A stretch of DNA of 6,920 nucleotides from an uncultured Gemmiger sp. (GCA_959018215.1 CAUEKL010000125.1:1-6920); one strand, 5' to 3'; shown: positions 1-5,392, numbered from the stretch's first letter. Made by a program: numbers and translations. Notes: generated by a model from the letters alone, not told the origin.

Positions 1-52
1 CTCGACCTCTGCGATGTGAACGCAGCGCTCTAACCAGCTGAGCTAATCATCC
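1..52 (-). tRNA. tRNA-Val (anticodon CAC), 3' part outside window
   Basis: Read on the minus strand, the sequence starts at 52 with a 7-base acceptor arm GGATGAT, then TA, a D-arm with GCTC/GAGC stem around AGCTGGTTA, and an anticodon stem CTGCG/CGCAG closing the loop TTCACAT. The loop gives anticodon CAC (positions 16-18), which reads the valine codon GUG. The variable loop and first T-stem bases follow before the window ends, so the T-arm, the 3' acceptor strand and any CCA are not seen. A strong promoter lies about 16 bases upstream. Seen directly: the cloverleaf halves. Inferred: amino-acid identity from the anticodon. Confidence 0.93.
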
Positions 53-67
53 GTAACGACATGTGTT

Positions 68-96
68 ATTATAGCGCATGGGTGGACGTTTGTCAA
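68..96 (-). promoter_or_regulatory. Consensus sigma-70/sigma-A promoter of tRNA-Val
   Basis: On the minus strand there is a -35 TTGACA (91-96), a spacer of exactly 17 bases, and a -10 TATAAT (68-73). Both hexamers match the consensus perfectly. Predicted initiation is near 60-62, giving a short 5' leader before the tRNA begins at 52. Confidence 0.93.
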
Positions 97-118
97 GCCG
101 ATTGTAGAATTTTTTTGC

Positions 119-163
119 AAAGAAAATGTCCCCGCCGACGCAAACAGCTTGCGGGCGGGGACA
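119..163 (-). terminator. Rho-independent terminator of pfp
   Basis: A 10-bp perfect stem pairs 127-136 with 154-163 (TGTCCCCGCC against GGCGGGGACA). It continues as an inner 5-bp stem (139-143 with 149-153) around a 5-base loop, after a 2-base bulge at 137-138. On the minus strand the stem is followed by TTTTCTTT. It begins 28 bases after the pfp stop codon and ends before the tRNA-Val promoter, so it insulates the two units. Confidence 0.88.
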
Positions 164-191
164 AATGGGAGGCAGATTCAGTCCGCCGGGA

Positions 192-1424
192 TCATTCCGG
201 CAGGTAGATATGATGGGGCAGGCCCTCCACATAGATGGGGGTCAGCTCGGCCTGGATCAGAGGCATGGCGTAGGAGAGGAAGGCCGGCATCATGTCGGTG
301 TGGTCGGCGTTGATCCATTCCAGCGGGACCTTCTTTTCCAGGTTGGCCACCTCGCTGATGGGATGCAGCTCGGTGGTGGACTGGTAAGGCGCGTTGGAGA
401 TGCGCTTGATGGCGACCATCTCCCCGGTATGCCCCTCAAAGGCGGCCTTGGCGGCGGCGCCGCCCACCTGGTAGGCTTCGGTGATATCGGTACGGCTGGT
501 CAGGTGCCCGGCACAGCGCTGCAGGGTGGAAAGCTCAATGCAGCGGGTCTTGGTGTCCAGGCGGCGGGCCACGGTGTTGGCCAGGAAGCGGGCGGTGCCG
601 GTCAGGGCCTTGTGGCCGAAAGCGTCCACCGCGTGCACATCATCGGCCAGCTCGCAGACATAGCGGCCATCCTCCAGCTTGACGCCTTCGGACACGGCAA
701 TGACGATGCTGGGCTTTTTAGCCTGCATCCGGGCGACCTTTTCCACAAAATGATCCACGTTGAAGGGAATTTCAGGCAGGCAGATCATGTCCACACCCTC
801 GCAGTCCTCCGCACGGGCCAGAGCGGCGGCAGCGGTCAGCCAGCCGGCGTTGCGGCCCATGATCTCCACGATGGTGACGTACTTGGTGCCGTATACGGTG
901 GCGTCCCGGATGATCTCCTTCATGACCACACCGATGTACTTGGCAGCGCTGCCGTAACCGGGGGTGTGGTCGGTGATCATCAGGTCGTTGTCGATGGTCT
1001 TGGGCACGCCCATGAAGCGGATCTCGCTGCCGATGTGGGTGCCGTAATCGGCCAGCTTGCCGATGGTGTCCATACTGTCGTTTCCGCCGATATAGAAGAA
1101 GTAGCCGATATCCAGTTCCTTCAGGATGGCAAACAACTGCTGGTAGACCTGCTCCCCTTCCGGCGTGTGCCAGTCGGGCAGCTTGTAGCGGCAGCTGCCC
1201 AGGTAGCTGGACGGGGTGCGCTTGAGCAGTTCAATGTCCATGGCGCAGGTCAGCTTTTCGTCCAGCAGGCAGACCCGGCGCTCCAGCAGACCCGCCACGC
1301 CGTGCATCATGCCGTAGACTTTTTCCGCGCCGCGGCGTTTGCAGCTTTCAAACACACCCGCCAGGCTTGCATTGATCACCGAAGTGGGACCGCCAGACTG
1401 GCCCACGATCGCATTTTTTGCCAT
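192..1424 (-). CDS. pfp: Pyrophosphate-dependent 6-phosphofructokinase (diphosphate--fructose-6-phosphate 1-phosphotransferase)
   Basis: A cytosolic glycolytic enzyme that phosphorylates fructose 6-phosphate with PPi, reversibly, to fructose 1,6-bisphosphate. It has 410 residues, normal for the clostridial PfkA-superfamily PPi group. Visible motifs: GGPTSVIN (11-18, nucleotide/PPi-binding loop), GGNDS (113-117), PKTIDND (141-147, with Asp145 as the expected catalytic base), MGRNAGW (189-195) and PEIPF (217-221, sugar-phosphate side). Asp116 sits where ATP-PFKs have the glycine corresponding to E. coli Gly104, and Lys142 replaces the glycine corresponding to E. coli Gly124. Together these two residues are the established signature of PPi rather than ATP use. 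The start at 1424 is chosen because GGGAGG lies 6 bases upstream and the homology begins at MAKNAIVGQSGGPTS. An in-frame ATG 10 codons earlier lacks a comparable site. The gene appears monocistronic, with its own promoter and terminator. Confidence 0.95.
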   Translation of the reverse strand: MAKNAIVGQSGGPTSVINASLAGVFESCKRRGAEKVYGMMHGVAGLLERRVCLLDEKLTCAMDIELLKRTPSSYLGSCRYKLPDWHTPEGEQVYQQLFAILKELDIGYFFYIGGNDSMDTIGKLADYGTHIGSEIRFMGVPKTIDNDLMITDHTPGYGSAAKYIGVVMKEIIRDATVYGTKYVTIVEIMGRNAGWLTAAAALARAEDCEGVDMICLPEIPFNVDHFVEKVARMQAKKPSIVIAVSEGVKLEDGRYVCELADDVHAVDAFGHKALTGTARFLANTVARRLDTKTRCIELSTLQRCAGHLTSRTDITEAYQVGGAAAKAAFEGHTGEMVAIKRISNAPYQSTTELHPISEVANLEKKVPLEWINADHTDMMPAFLSYAMPLIQAELTPIYVEGLPHHIYLPE

Positions 1425-1430
1425 ATGGAA

Positions 1431-1436
1431 CCTCCC
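1431..1436 (-). promoter_or_regulatory. Ribosome binding site of pfp
   Basis: GGGAGG on the minus strand with a 6-base spacer to the ATG at 1424-1422. It fixes the start of pfp at the inner ATG instead of the in-frame ATG at 1454. Confidence 0.85.
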
Positions 1437-1449
1437 GAAAATCTTTCCA

Positions 1450-1466
1450 GGCATCCATCAGATGCC
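1450..1466 (-). promoter_or_regulatory. Small hairpin in the pfp 5' leader
   Basis: A perfect 6-bp inverted repeat, GGCATC/GATGCC, with a 5-base loop. It lies inside the predicted roughly 56-base untranslated leader of pfp, 14 bases upstream of the ribosome binding site. It has no U-tract, so it is not a terminator. It may stabilise the mRNA 5' end or be without function. Confidence 0.45.
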
Positions 1467-1486
1467 TTGCTTGTTTTGTCTATATC

Positions 1487-1515
1487 AGTGTAGCATTTCT
1501 GCATACGGTTGACCA
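1487..1515 (-). promoter_or_regulatory. Probable pfp promoter (extended -10)
   Basis: On the minus strand: -35 TGGTCA (1510-1515, 4/6 match), a 17-base spacer, and -10 TACACT (1487-1492, 4/6) preceded by TGC, which gives an extended -10 element. Predicted initiation is near 1480, leaving a leader of about 56 bases before the pfp start. It is weaker than the three perfect promoters elsewhere in the window, as expected for a gene that may be regulated. Confidence 0.6.
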
Positions 1516-1534
1516 TTGTGGGAGTTGACAACCG
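1506..1534. repeat. Inverted and direct repeats overlapping the pfp -35 region
   Basis: CGGTTG (1506-1511) and CAACCG (1529-1534) form a 6-bp inverted repeat with a 17-base gap. In the same stretch GTTGAC occurs twice in direct orientation, at 1508-1513 and 1524-1529, a 16-base period. The left copies overlap the proposed -35 element, so a bound protein there could affect pfp transcription. Function is inferred only. Confidence 0.4.
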
Positions 1535-1560
1535 TTTTTTGCCCCTTGTGCAGCCCCATA

Positions 1561-1655
1561 GTTCCGCTGAATGGAACAGCGTTCCACATGTCGAATTTTC
1601 GTTTTTCATTGCGTTCCGCTCAGTGGAACTTGGCAGCGTTTCCGACCCACGGAAA
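1561..1655. promoter_or_regulatory. Cluster of related 17-bp palindromes upstream of pfp (putative operators)
   Basis: Two copies of GTTCCGCTNANTGGAAC are seen, at 1561-1577 and 1613-1629. Both fit the palindromic consensus GTTCCRYT-N-ARYGGAAC. A half-site GTTCCAC lies at 1581-1587, and a related palindrome TTTCCGACCCACGGAAA at 1639-1655. Centres are at 1569, 1621 and 1647, so spacing is 52 and 26 bases. They lie about 90 to 170 bases upstream of the predicted pfp start of transcription, in a non-coding stretch (1425-1733) with no convincing ORF. The form, with TTCC and GGAA arms about 17 bp across, fits a dimeric repressor or activator such as an IclR-type protein. The binding factor is not identifiable from this window. 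Confidence 0.6.
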
Positions 1656-1733
1656 AGGGCTTTTTCGCCTTGTAAAAATTGCCTTTCTTGCAGAGAATCT
1701 CTCTCCCCTGCCCGGAAAATCCCTTTCCAAAAC

Positions 1734-1776
1734 AAAAAGCCCGCCGCCGCGCAAACCGCGCAGGGACGGGCTTTTT
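1734..1776 (-). terminator. Rho-independent terminator of the MBOAT-SGNH unit
   Basis: An outer 10-bp stem pairs 1734-1743 (AAAAAGCCCG) with 1767-1776 (CGGGCTTTTT), with further GC pairing inside (1748-1751 with 1757-1760). On the minus strand it ends in TTTTTGTTTT. It starts 3 bases after the stop codon of the SGNH gene. Its A/T ends also suit termination in the other direction, but no plus-strand gene enters it. Confidence 0.88.
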
Positions 1777-1778
1777 GT

Positions 1779-2765
1779 TCATCCGGCGGTCAAACCCTGT
1801 GCGGCAAGACCGGCGATCAATTTTTGTGTATAGAGGGCAGCGCCCTGGGTGTTCAGATGGTTGTTGCTGTCGTAGAAGTAATCCGCCTCCATCACAGCAT
1901 CAGGATAGTCCACCAGCACCGGCAGGCCCAGCTCCTCCCGCACCGCATCGGCGTAGGCGGCATTCTCTTCAGGGCTGCTGGTCAGGCACAGAGCGTTGAG
2001 GGGGGCGTGGCTGAAGAGCACCGTCACCCCGCGCTGTTCCATGGTTTTGGTGAACCGGCGGATGGCGCGCAGGTTGTCCTGATCCAGGATTCCCGCATGG
2101 AGGGAAACCATATCCTGGGTGTTGTACTTGTGCTCCAGGATGTTTGTGCGCGGAGTGATCACGTTGCCCAGGGGGCCGAAATCATCGCTGTGAGGCGTCT
2201 GGCCGGGGGCGTAGTCATAGGTTGTCCAGTGCAGGCCCTGCAAGGGCGTCCAGTCACTGGGCCAGCGCTGGGCCAGGTACCGTCCGGCACTGGCGGCAGC
2301 CCCCAGCCAAAGGTCCGGCGGAACGCAGGCCCAGGCGTCCGGGTCGGTACCGCAGGCCTGCCACAGCACCAGATAGTCCACCCCCGTGTCCCGGAGCATC
2401 AGATGCTCCAGCATGAGGATGACGGTATCTCCCGGCTGGACGTAGCGGTCCAGCATGTTCAGGTACATCTCCACCCCCAGATAAGCCGTGACCCCCACGC
2501 AGTAGGTGGGCCGGCCGGTGGCGTCGGCAATGGCCTGGCAGTCGGTGCCGTATTCGGTGGAGGAACCGCCCGCAATGAGAATCCGGTTGCCGCCTGGGGT
2601 GTCCCGCAGCAGGTCCAGCTTGTAATGCAGGGTGTACAGCAGGCTCTGCTGGGTGGTTTCGGGCACAAAGCCGATACACCCGATGAGCAGGACAAAGGGC
2701 AGGCAGAGAGCCAGCAGAAAGACCAGCACCTTGCCCAGATACTTGGCGAATGCTTGTTTTGTCAT
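1779..2765 (-). CDS. SGNH-hydrolase-like membrane-anchored protein, partner of the MBOAT acyltransferase
   Basis: 328 residues. Residues 10-34 are a single hydrophobic segment after a Lys-rich start, so the protein is likely anchored with its body outside the membrane. The SGNH fold is suggested by LIAGGSSTEYG (63-73, candidate nucleophile Ser68), a strand ending in LMLEH with Glu120, as found in DltD/AlgX-like relatives, and a C-terminal D-x-x-x-H block (Asp299, His303) in DSNNHLNTQGA. Such proteins pair with MBOAT enzymes and move O-acyl groups onto glycans outside the cell. The gene follows the MBOAT gene by 13 bp and ends in a terminator, so the two form one unit. The start at 2765 is preceded by a run of seven G (2770-2776), an unusual ribosome binding site with a 4-base spacer. 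Residues 27-30 (LIGC) also resemble a lipobox. The exact acceptor is unknown, and a plain esterase is the alternative. Confidence 0.75.
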   Translation of the reverse strand: MTKQAFAKYLGKVLVFLLALCLPFVLLIGCIGFVPETTQQSLLYTLHYKLDLLRDTPGGNRILIAGGSSTEYGTDCQAIADATGRPTYCVGVTAYLGVEMYLNMLDRYVQPGDTVILMLEHLMLRDTGVDYLVLWQACGTDPDAWACVPPDLWLGAAASAGRYLAQRWPSDWTPLQGLHWTTYDYAPGQTPHSDDFGPLGNVITPRTNILEHKYNTQDMVSLHAGILDQDNLRAIRRFTKTMEQRGVTVLFSHAPLNALCLTSSPEENAAYADAVREELGLPVLVDYPDAVMEADYFYDSNNHLNTQGAALYTQKLIAGLAAQGLTAG

Positions 2766-2778
2766 GTTGCCCCCCCTG

Positions 2779-4245
2779 TCAGAACTGGAAATAGATGAAG
2801 TCGGCGGTGGCACCGAAAGGCCGGGAGCACAGCGCCGCCAGCACCCCGAAGCAGAGCAGGTAATAAAAGGTATACCGCTGCCAGGGCCGGGCCCGGCAGA
2901 TGGCCCGCAGGGGGTCGGTGCGGTAGGTGGCGTACCAGTCATACACCAGCAGGGCCGCAATCAGGGCAAAGGCCAGCCCCAGCAAGGCGGGGGTCAGCCC
3001 CGCCGCCTGGGCGTAGGCAAACAGGTGCACCGGGCTGAGCCCCTGTCCCAGGTGGGTGAGCACATATACCAGGTCGGACAGGTCATTGGCCCGGAAGAAG
3101 ATCCAGCCGAAGCCGACGATGCAGCAGGTGACCACCGTGCGCAGCACCGAGAAGGCCGCCGCCCGGGCGCCCTGCAGGCGGGCCTGCACGGCCTCAATGC
3201 GGGGCAGGTAGAAGGTCTCGGCGCAGAGCCACAGGCCGTGGTACAGCCCCCACAGTACAAAGGTCCAGCTGGCCCCGTGCCACAAACCGCTGAGCAGGAA
3301 GGTCACCACCAGGTTGCGCAGATGCCGCCAACGGCTGCACCGGCTGCCGCCCAATGGGATATACACGTAGTCGGTGAACCAGCGGGTCAGGCTGATATGC
3401 CAGCGGCGCCAGAAATCCTTGACGCTGCGGGCCATGTACGGGCTGCGGAAGTTTTCCATCAGGTTGATGCCCAGCAGCCGTGCACTGCCTACCGCGATGT
3501 CGGAATAACCGGAGAAATCGCAGTAGATCTGCACACTGAACAGCATAGTGGCCAGGATCAGGGTCAGACCGCCCTTCCCTGCCAGATCGTTGTATACGTT
3601 GTTCACATAGGTGGCAACAAAATCTGCAATGACCACCTTTTTGAACATCCCCACGCAGATCTTTCGCAGTCCTGCGCTGAAGTTGGCCCGGTCGGGGTCA
3701 TGTTTCTGGTGCAGCTGGGGCAACAGGTTGCCGGCGCGCTCGATGGGGCCGGCAACCAGCTGGGGAAAGAAGCTGACATACAGGGCATAATACCCGAAAT
3801 GGGGTTCGGCTTTCAGGTCGCCCCGGTAGACATCCACCACATAGCTCAGGGTCTGGAAGGTGTAAAAGCTGATGCCCACCGGCAGGACCAGGTCCAGGGT
3901 GGTGGGCTGCAAAGGCAGGCCCACCACCTGCAGCAGCGCCGTGACATTCTGGGAGAAGAAGTTGAAGTATTTGAAAAAGAACAGACAGGCCAGGCAAAGC
4001 CCTACCCCGCCCCACAAGGCCGCCCTGCGCAGGGCCGGGCGCCGGGCGTGCTCCACCGCCAGGGCAGCCAGCCAGCTGACCGCCGTCGTAAAGAGGATCA
4101 GCACAATGAGTTCCGGGTTCCAGCTCATATAAAAATAGTAGCTGAAGCCCAGCAGTGCCACCCAGCGCCAGCGCGGGGGCAGCAGGAAATACACCAGAAC
4201 AGCCAGCGGCAGAAAAACCGCATAGGTCAGTGAGTTAAACAGCAT
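2779..4245 (-). CDS. MBOAT family O-acyltransferase (AlgI-like)
   Basis: 488 residues, typical AlgI length, rich in membrane segments from residue 5 to the C-terminus. Family landmarks: PVGISFYTFQ (122-131), SYVVDVYRG (134-142), FFPQLVAGPIER (159-170), DFSGYSDIAVG (243-253), FWRRWHIS (278-285, first conserved His283) and LSGLWHGASW (318-327, His323 at the place of the essential AlgI histidine). The enzyme class takes an acyl group, usually acetyl, from a cytoplasmic donor and passes it across the membrane for O-acylation of a polysaccharide or cell-wall polymer. The SGNH-like gene 13 bp downstream is its likely partner. No glycan synthase genes are nearby, so the substrate is unknown. The start at 4245 is chosen because AAGGAA sits 7 bases upstream and MLFNS is the usual N-terminus of this family. 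An ATG 8 codons earlier would lie inside the upstream terminator's tail. Confidence 0.92.
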   Translation of the reverse strand: MLFNSLTYAVFLPLAVLVYFLLPPRWRWVALLGFSYYFYMSWNPELIVLILFTTAVSWLAALAVEHARRPALRRAALWGGVGLCLACLFFFKYFNFFSQNVTALLQVVGLPLQPTTLDLVLPVGISFYTFQTLSYVVDVYRGDLKAEPHFGYYALYVSFFPQLVAGPIERAGNLLPQLHQKHDPDRANFSAGLRKICVGMFKKVVIADFVATYVNNVYNDLAGKGGLTLILATMLFSVQIYCDFSGYSDIAVGSARLLGINLMENFRSPYMARSVKDFWRRWHISLTRWFTDYVYIPLGGSRCSRWRHLRNLVVTFLLSGLWHGASWTFVLWGLYHGLWLCAETFYLPRIEAVQARLQGARAAAFSVLRTVVTCCIVGFGWIFFRANDLSDLVYVLTHLGQGLSPVHLFAYAQAAGLTPALLGLAFALIAALLVYDWYATYRTDPLRAICRARPWQRYTFYYLLCFGVLAALCSRPFGATADFIYFQF

Positions 4246-4252
4246 GAGACAA

Positions 4253-4258
4253 TTCCTT
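4253..4258 (-). promoter_or_regulatory. Ribosome binding site of the MBOAT gene
   Basis: AAGGAA on the minus strand, 7 bases before the ATG at 4245-4243. It supports the inner start codon. It lies only 18 bases beyond the upstream terminator stem, leaving no room for a separate promoter between them. Confidence 0.7.
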
Positions 4259-4266
4259 GTTGTGGT

Positions 4267-4305
4267 CACAAAAATGTGTCCCCGCCGGGCAATGCGGCGA
4301 GGACA
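4267..4305 (-). terminator. Rho-independent terminator after the intramembrane protease gene
   Basis: The 10-bp stem pairs 4277-4286 with 4296-4305 around a 9-base loop. On the minus-strand RNA the single non-Watson-Crick position is a G-U wobble. On the plus strand it would be a C-A mismatch, so the hairpin favours minus-strand transcripts. CATTTTTG follows the stem. It lies 18 bases after the protease stop codon and directly before the MBOAT leader. Confidence 0.75.
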
Positions 4306-4323
4306 ACAGACAAGAACGGTTGA

Positions 4324-5118
4324 TTAAAGTCGGGCGGGTGCAGCACGCAGATACAGCTGCCGCACCAACAGCGCGATCAAAACCACCAGCACAAAGGTGG
4401 CCAGTTCGGTGGGCCAGACGCTCAGCACCCCGGCCTGGTACAGCATGGCGGGCAGGTTGGACACGGCATGCAGCCCGATGGCGGCAGGATAGCCCCAGGC
4501 GGGCAGGCGGCGGGTCACCACCATCCAGATCAGCATGGACAAAGCCAGATGCAGACCGATAGCACACAGACGCTCGAACCCGGCGGCCAGCCACTGGGTG
4601 GCGGGCACCGCCGCCAGCTGGGCCAGCTGAGACTGTGCGGCGGTGAGCTGGTCCCCTTCCAGGCCGGTGAGCAGGCTGTCGGTGTTGCCGCTGTTGATGG
4701 CGTACATGACCATCAGGTTGTTGAGCATGGTGAGACCGGCCAGCAAAATGGCCTCGATGCCGCCGTGGCCCACGCCGTAGGCAAAGCCGGTGGCGGCGGA
4801 CTTGTCCTTCTTGCACAGCACACGCAAGCCGAACAGGCGGCCGGTTTCCTCAAACAGACCGGCGGCCAGGCCGCCGTACAGGCAAAAAACCGGGATGTTG
4901 TCCCGGATATTGGGAAACATGGTGAACACCACGCTGTGCAGGATCTGTTCCAGCACATAGGCGCTGACAATGTAGCAGAAGGCGCCGATCATGATGGCGT
5001 AACCACTGCCCTTATGCTTGCGAGTGACCGCGATGCCAAGGCCGACCGGCACGCCGACAATAACCAGCAGACTGAGCATGGCACTGGCAACCGAGAGAAA
5101 GGGAACCGACGTAGGCAT
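4324..5118 (-). CDS. YhfC family (PrsW-like) intramembrane metalloprotease
   Basis: 264 residues with about seven hydrophobic segments. Conserved polar blocks inside the membrane match the YhfC/PrsW-type glutamate-histidine proteases: FEETGR (89-94, Glu90-Glu91), GVGHGGIEA (115-123, His118 and Glu122), His190 in ERLCAIGLHLALS, and GLHAVSN (215-221, His217). These residues are expected to bind the metal and cut a peptide bond within the membrane, as PrsW does in sigma-factor signalling. No anti-sigma factor or other obvious substrate is encoded nearby, so the target is unknown. The start at 5118 is favoured by GAGGTG six bases upstream; an ATG at 5169 has no such site. The gene has a perfect promoter, a palindrome at the predicted start of transcription, and a terminator before the MBOAT gene. 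Confidence 0.85.
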   Translation of the reverse strand: MPTSVPFLSVASAMLSLLVIVGVPVGLGIAVTRKHKGSGYAIMIGAFCYIVSAYVLEQILHSVVFTMFPNIRDNIPVFCLYGGLAAGLFEETGRLFGLRVLCKKDKSAATGFAYGVGHGGIEAILLAGLTMLNNLMVMYAINSGNTDSLLTGLEGDQLTAAQSQLAQLAAVPATQWLAAGFERLCAIGLHLALSMLIWMVVTRRLPAWGYPAAIGLHAVSNLPAMLYQAGVLSVWPTELATFVLVVLIALLVRQLYLRAAPARL

Positions 5119-5124
5119 ACAAAA

Positions 5125-5130
5125 CACCTC
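5125..5130 (-). promoter_or_regulatory. Ribosome binding site of the YhfC-like protease gene
   Basis: GAGGTG on the minus strand, 6 bases before the ATG at 5118-5116. It decides the start in favour of MPTSVPFL rather than the ATG 17 codons upstream. Confidence 0.8.
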
Positions 5131-5167
5131 ATTTTTTGTCAGAGGCCGCCGCCCGAGAAAAGGACTC

Positions 5168-5187
5168 ATTTAGACGATCCTCTAAAT
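5168..5187. promoter_or_regulatory. Palindrome at the transcription start of the protease gene (putative operator)
   Basis: A perfect 7-bp inverted repeat, ATTTAGA (5168-5174) and TCTAAAT (5181-5187), with a 6-base centre. It lies 10-29 bases downstream of the -10 box of the protease promoter, in the position where a repressor would block initiation. In RNA it could instead form a leader hairpin; there is no U-tract. The arms are AT-rich in an otherwise GC-rich region. Confidence 0.5.
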
Positions 5188-5196
5188 TTATGCCTC

Positions 5197-5225
5197 ATTA
5201 TACCGCACCGTGACGTGGCTGTCAA
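5197..5225 (-). promoter_or_regulatory. Consensus promoter of the YhfC-like protease gene
   Basis: On the minus strand: -35 TTGACA (5220-5225), a 17-base spacer and -10 TATAAT (5197-5202), a perfect match. Predicted initiation is near 5190, leaving a leader of about 70 bases before the start codon. It is back-to-back with the tRNA-Lys promoter. Confidence 0.9.
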
Positions 5226-5260
5226 TTTTGCGGCAAACCGCCGTCCGGCGCAAATTATAG

Positions 5261-5289
5261 TTGACAATTTTCCGTTCGTTTGCTATAAT
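5261..5289 (+). promoter_or_regulatory. Consensus promoter of tRNA-Lys
   Basis: -35 TTGACA (5261-5266), a 17-base spacer, and -10 TATAAT (5284-5289) preceded by TGC. Both hexamers are perfect and the -10 is extended. Initiation is predicted near 5296, about 20 bases before the tRNA. Confidence 0.93.
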
Positions 5290-5316
5290 ATTAAAGCTGT
5301 ATAAAGCAGCGGATAA

Positions 5317-5392
5317 GTGCCCGTAGCTCAGTTGGTAGAGCATCTGACTTTTAATCAGAGGGTCCAGGATTCGAGTTCCTGCGGGCGCACCA
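5317..5392 (+). tRNA. tRNA-Lys (anticodon TTT)
   Basis: A complete 76-base cloverleaf. The acceptor GTGCCCG pairs with CGGGCGC (5382-5388) with one G-U pair. The D-arm is GCTC/GAGC, the anticodon stem TCTGA/TCAGA closes the loop CTTTTAA with anticodon TTT at 5350-5352, and the T-arm CAGGA/TCCTG carries TTCGAGT. Discriminator A is at 5389 and an encoded CCA at 5390-5392. It is transcribed alone from its own promoter. Confidence 0.98.

Noticed and set aside
126..1493. A 455-codon plus-strand ORF opposite pfp
   Set aside because: It lies antisense to a clearly conserved enzyme, begins inside the terminator, has low-complexity Gly/His/Gln-rich content and matches no family. It is a shadow of high-GC codon use.
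1573..1585. GGAAC-AGC-GTTCC as a LexA (SOS) box
   Set aside because: The Gram-positive LexA box needs GAAC-N4-GTTC; here the gap is three bases, and the sequence is better explained as the junction of a palindrome and a half-site.
1561..1655. CRISPR-like or transposon-end repeats
   Set aside because: The repeats are too short, unequal in spacing and palindromic, with no spacer pattern, target-site duplication or cas/transposase gene.
1376..1735. A 119-codon minus-strand ORF across the pfp leader
   Set aside because: It overlaps the pfp start in another frame, crosses the promoter and palindromes, and shows no family features or good start site.
2632..4233. A 533-codon plus-strand ORF opposite the MBOAT gene
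   Set aside because: It is antisense to a strongly conserved gene and rich in Gln, Gly, His and Pro without domains, as expected for a shadow ORF.
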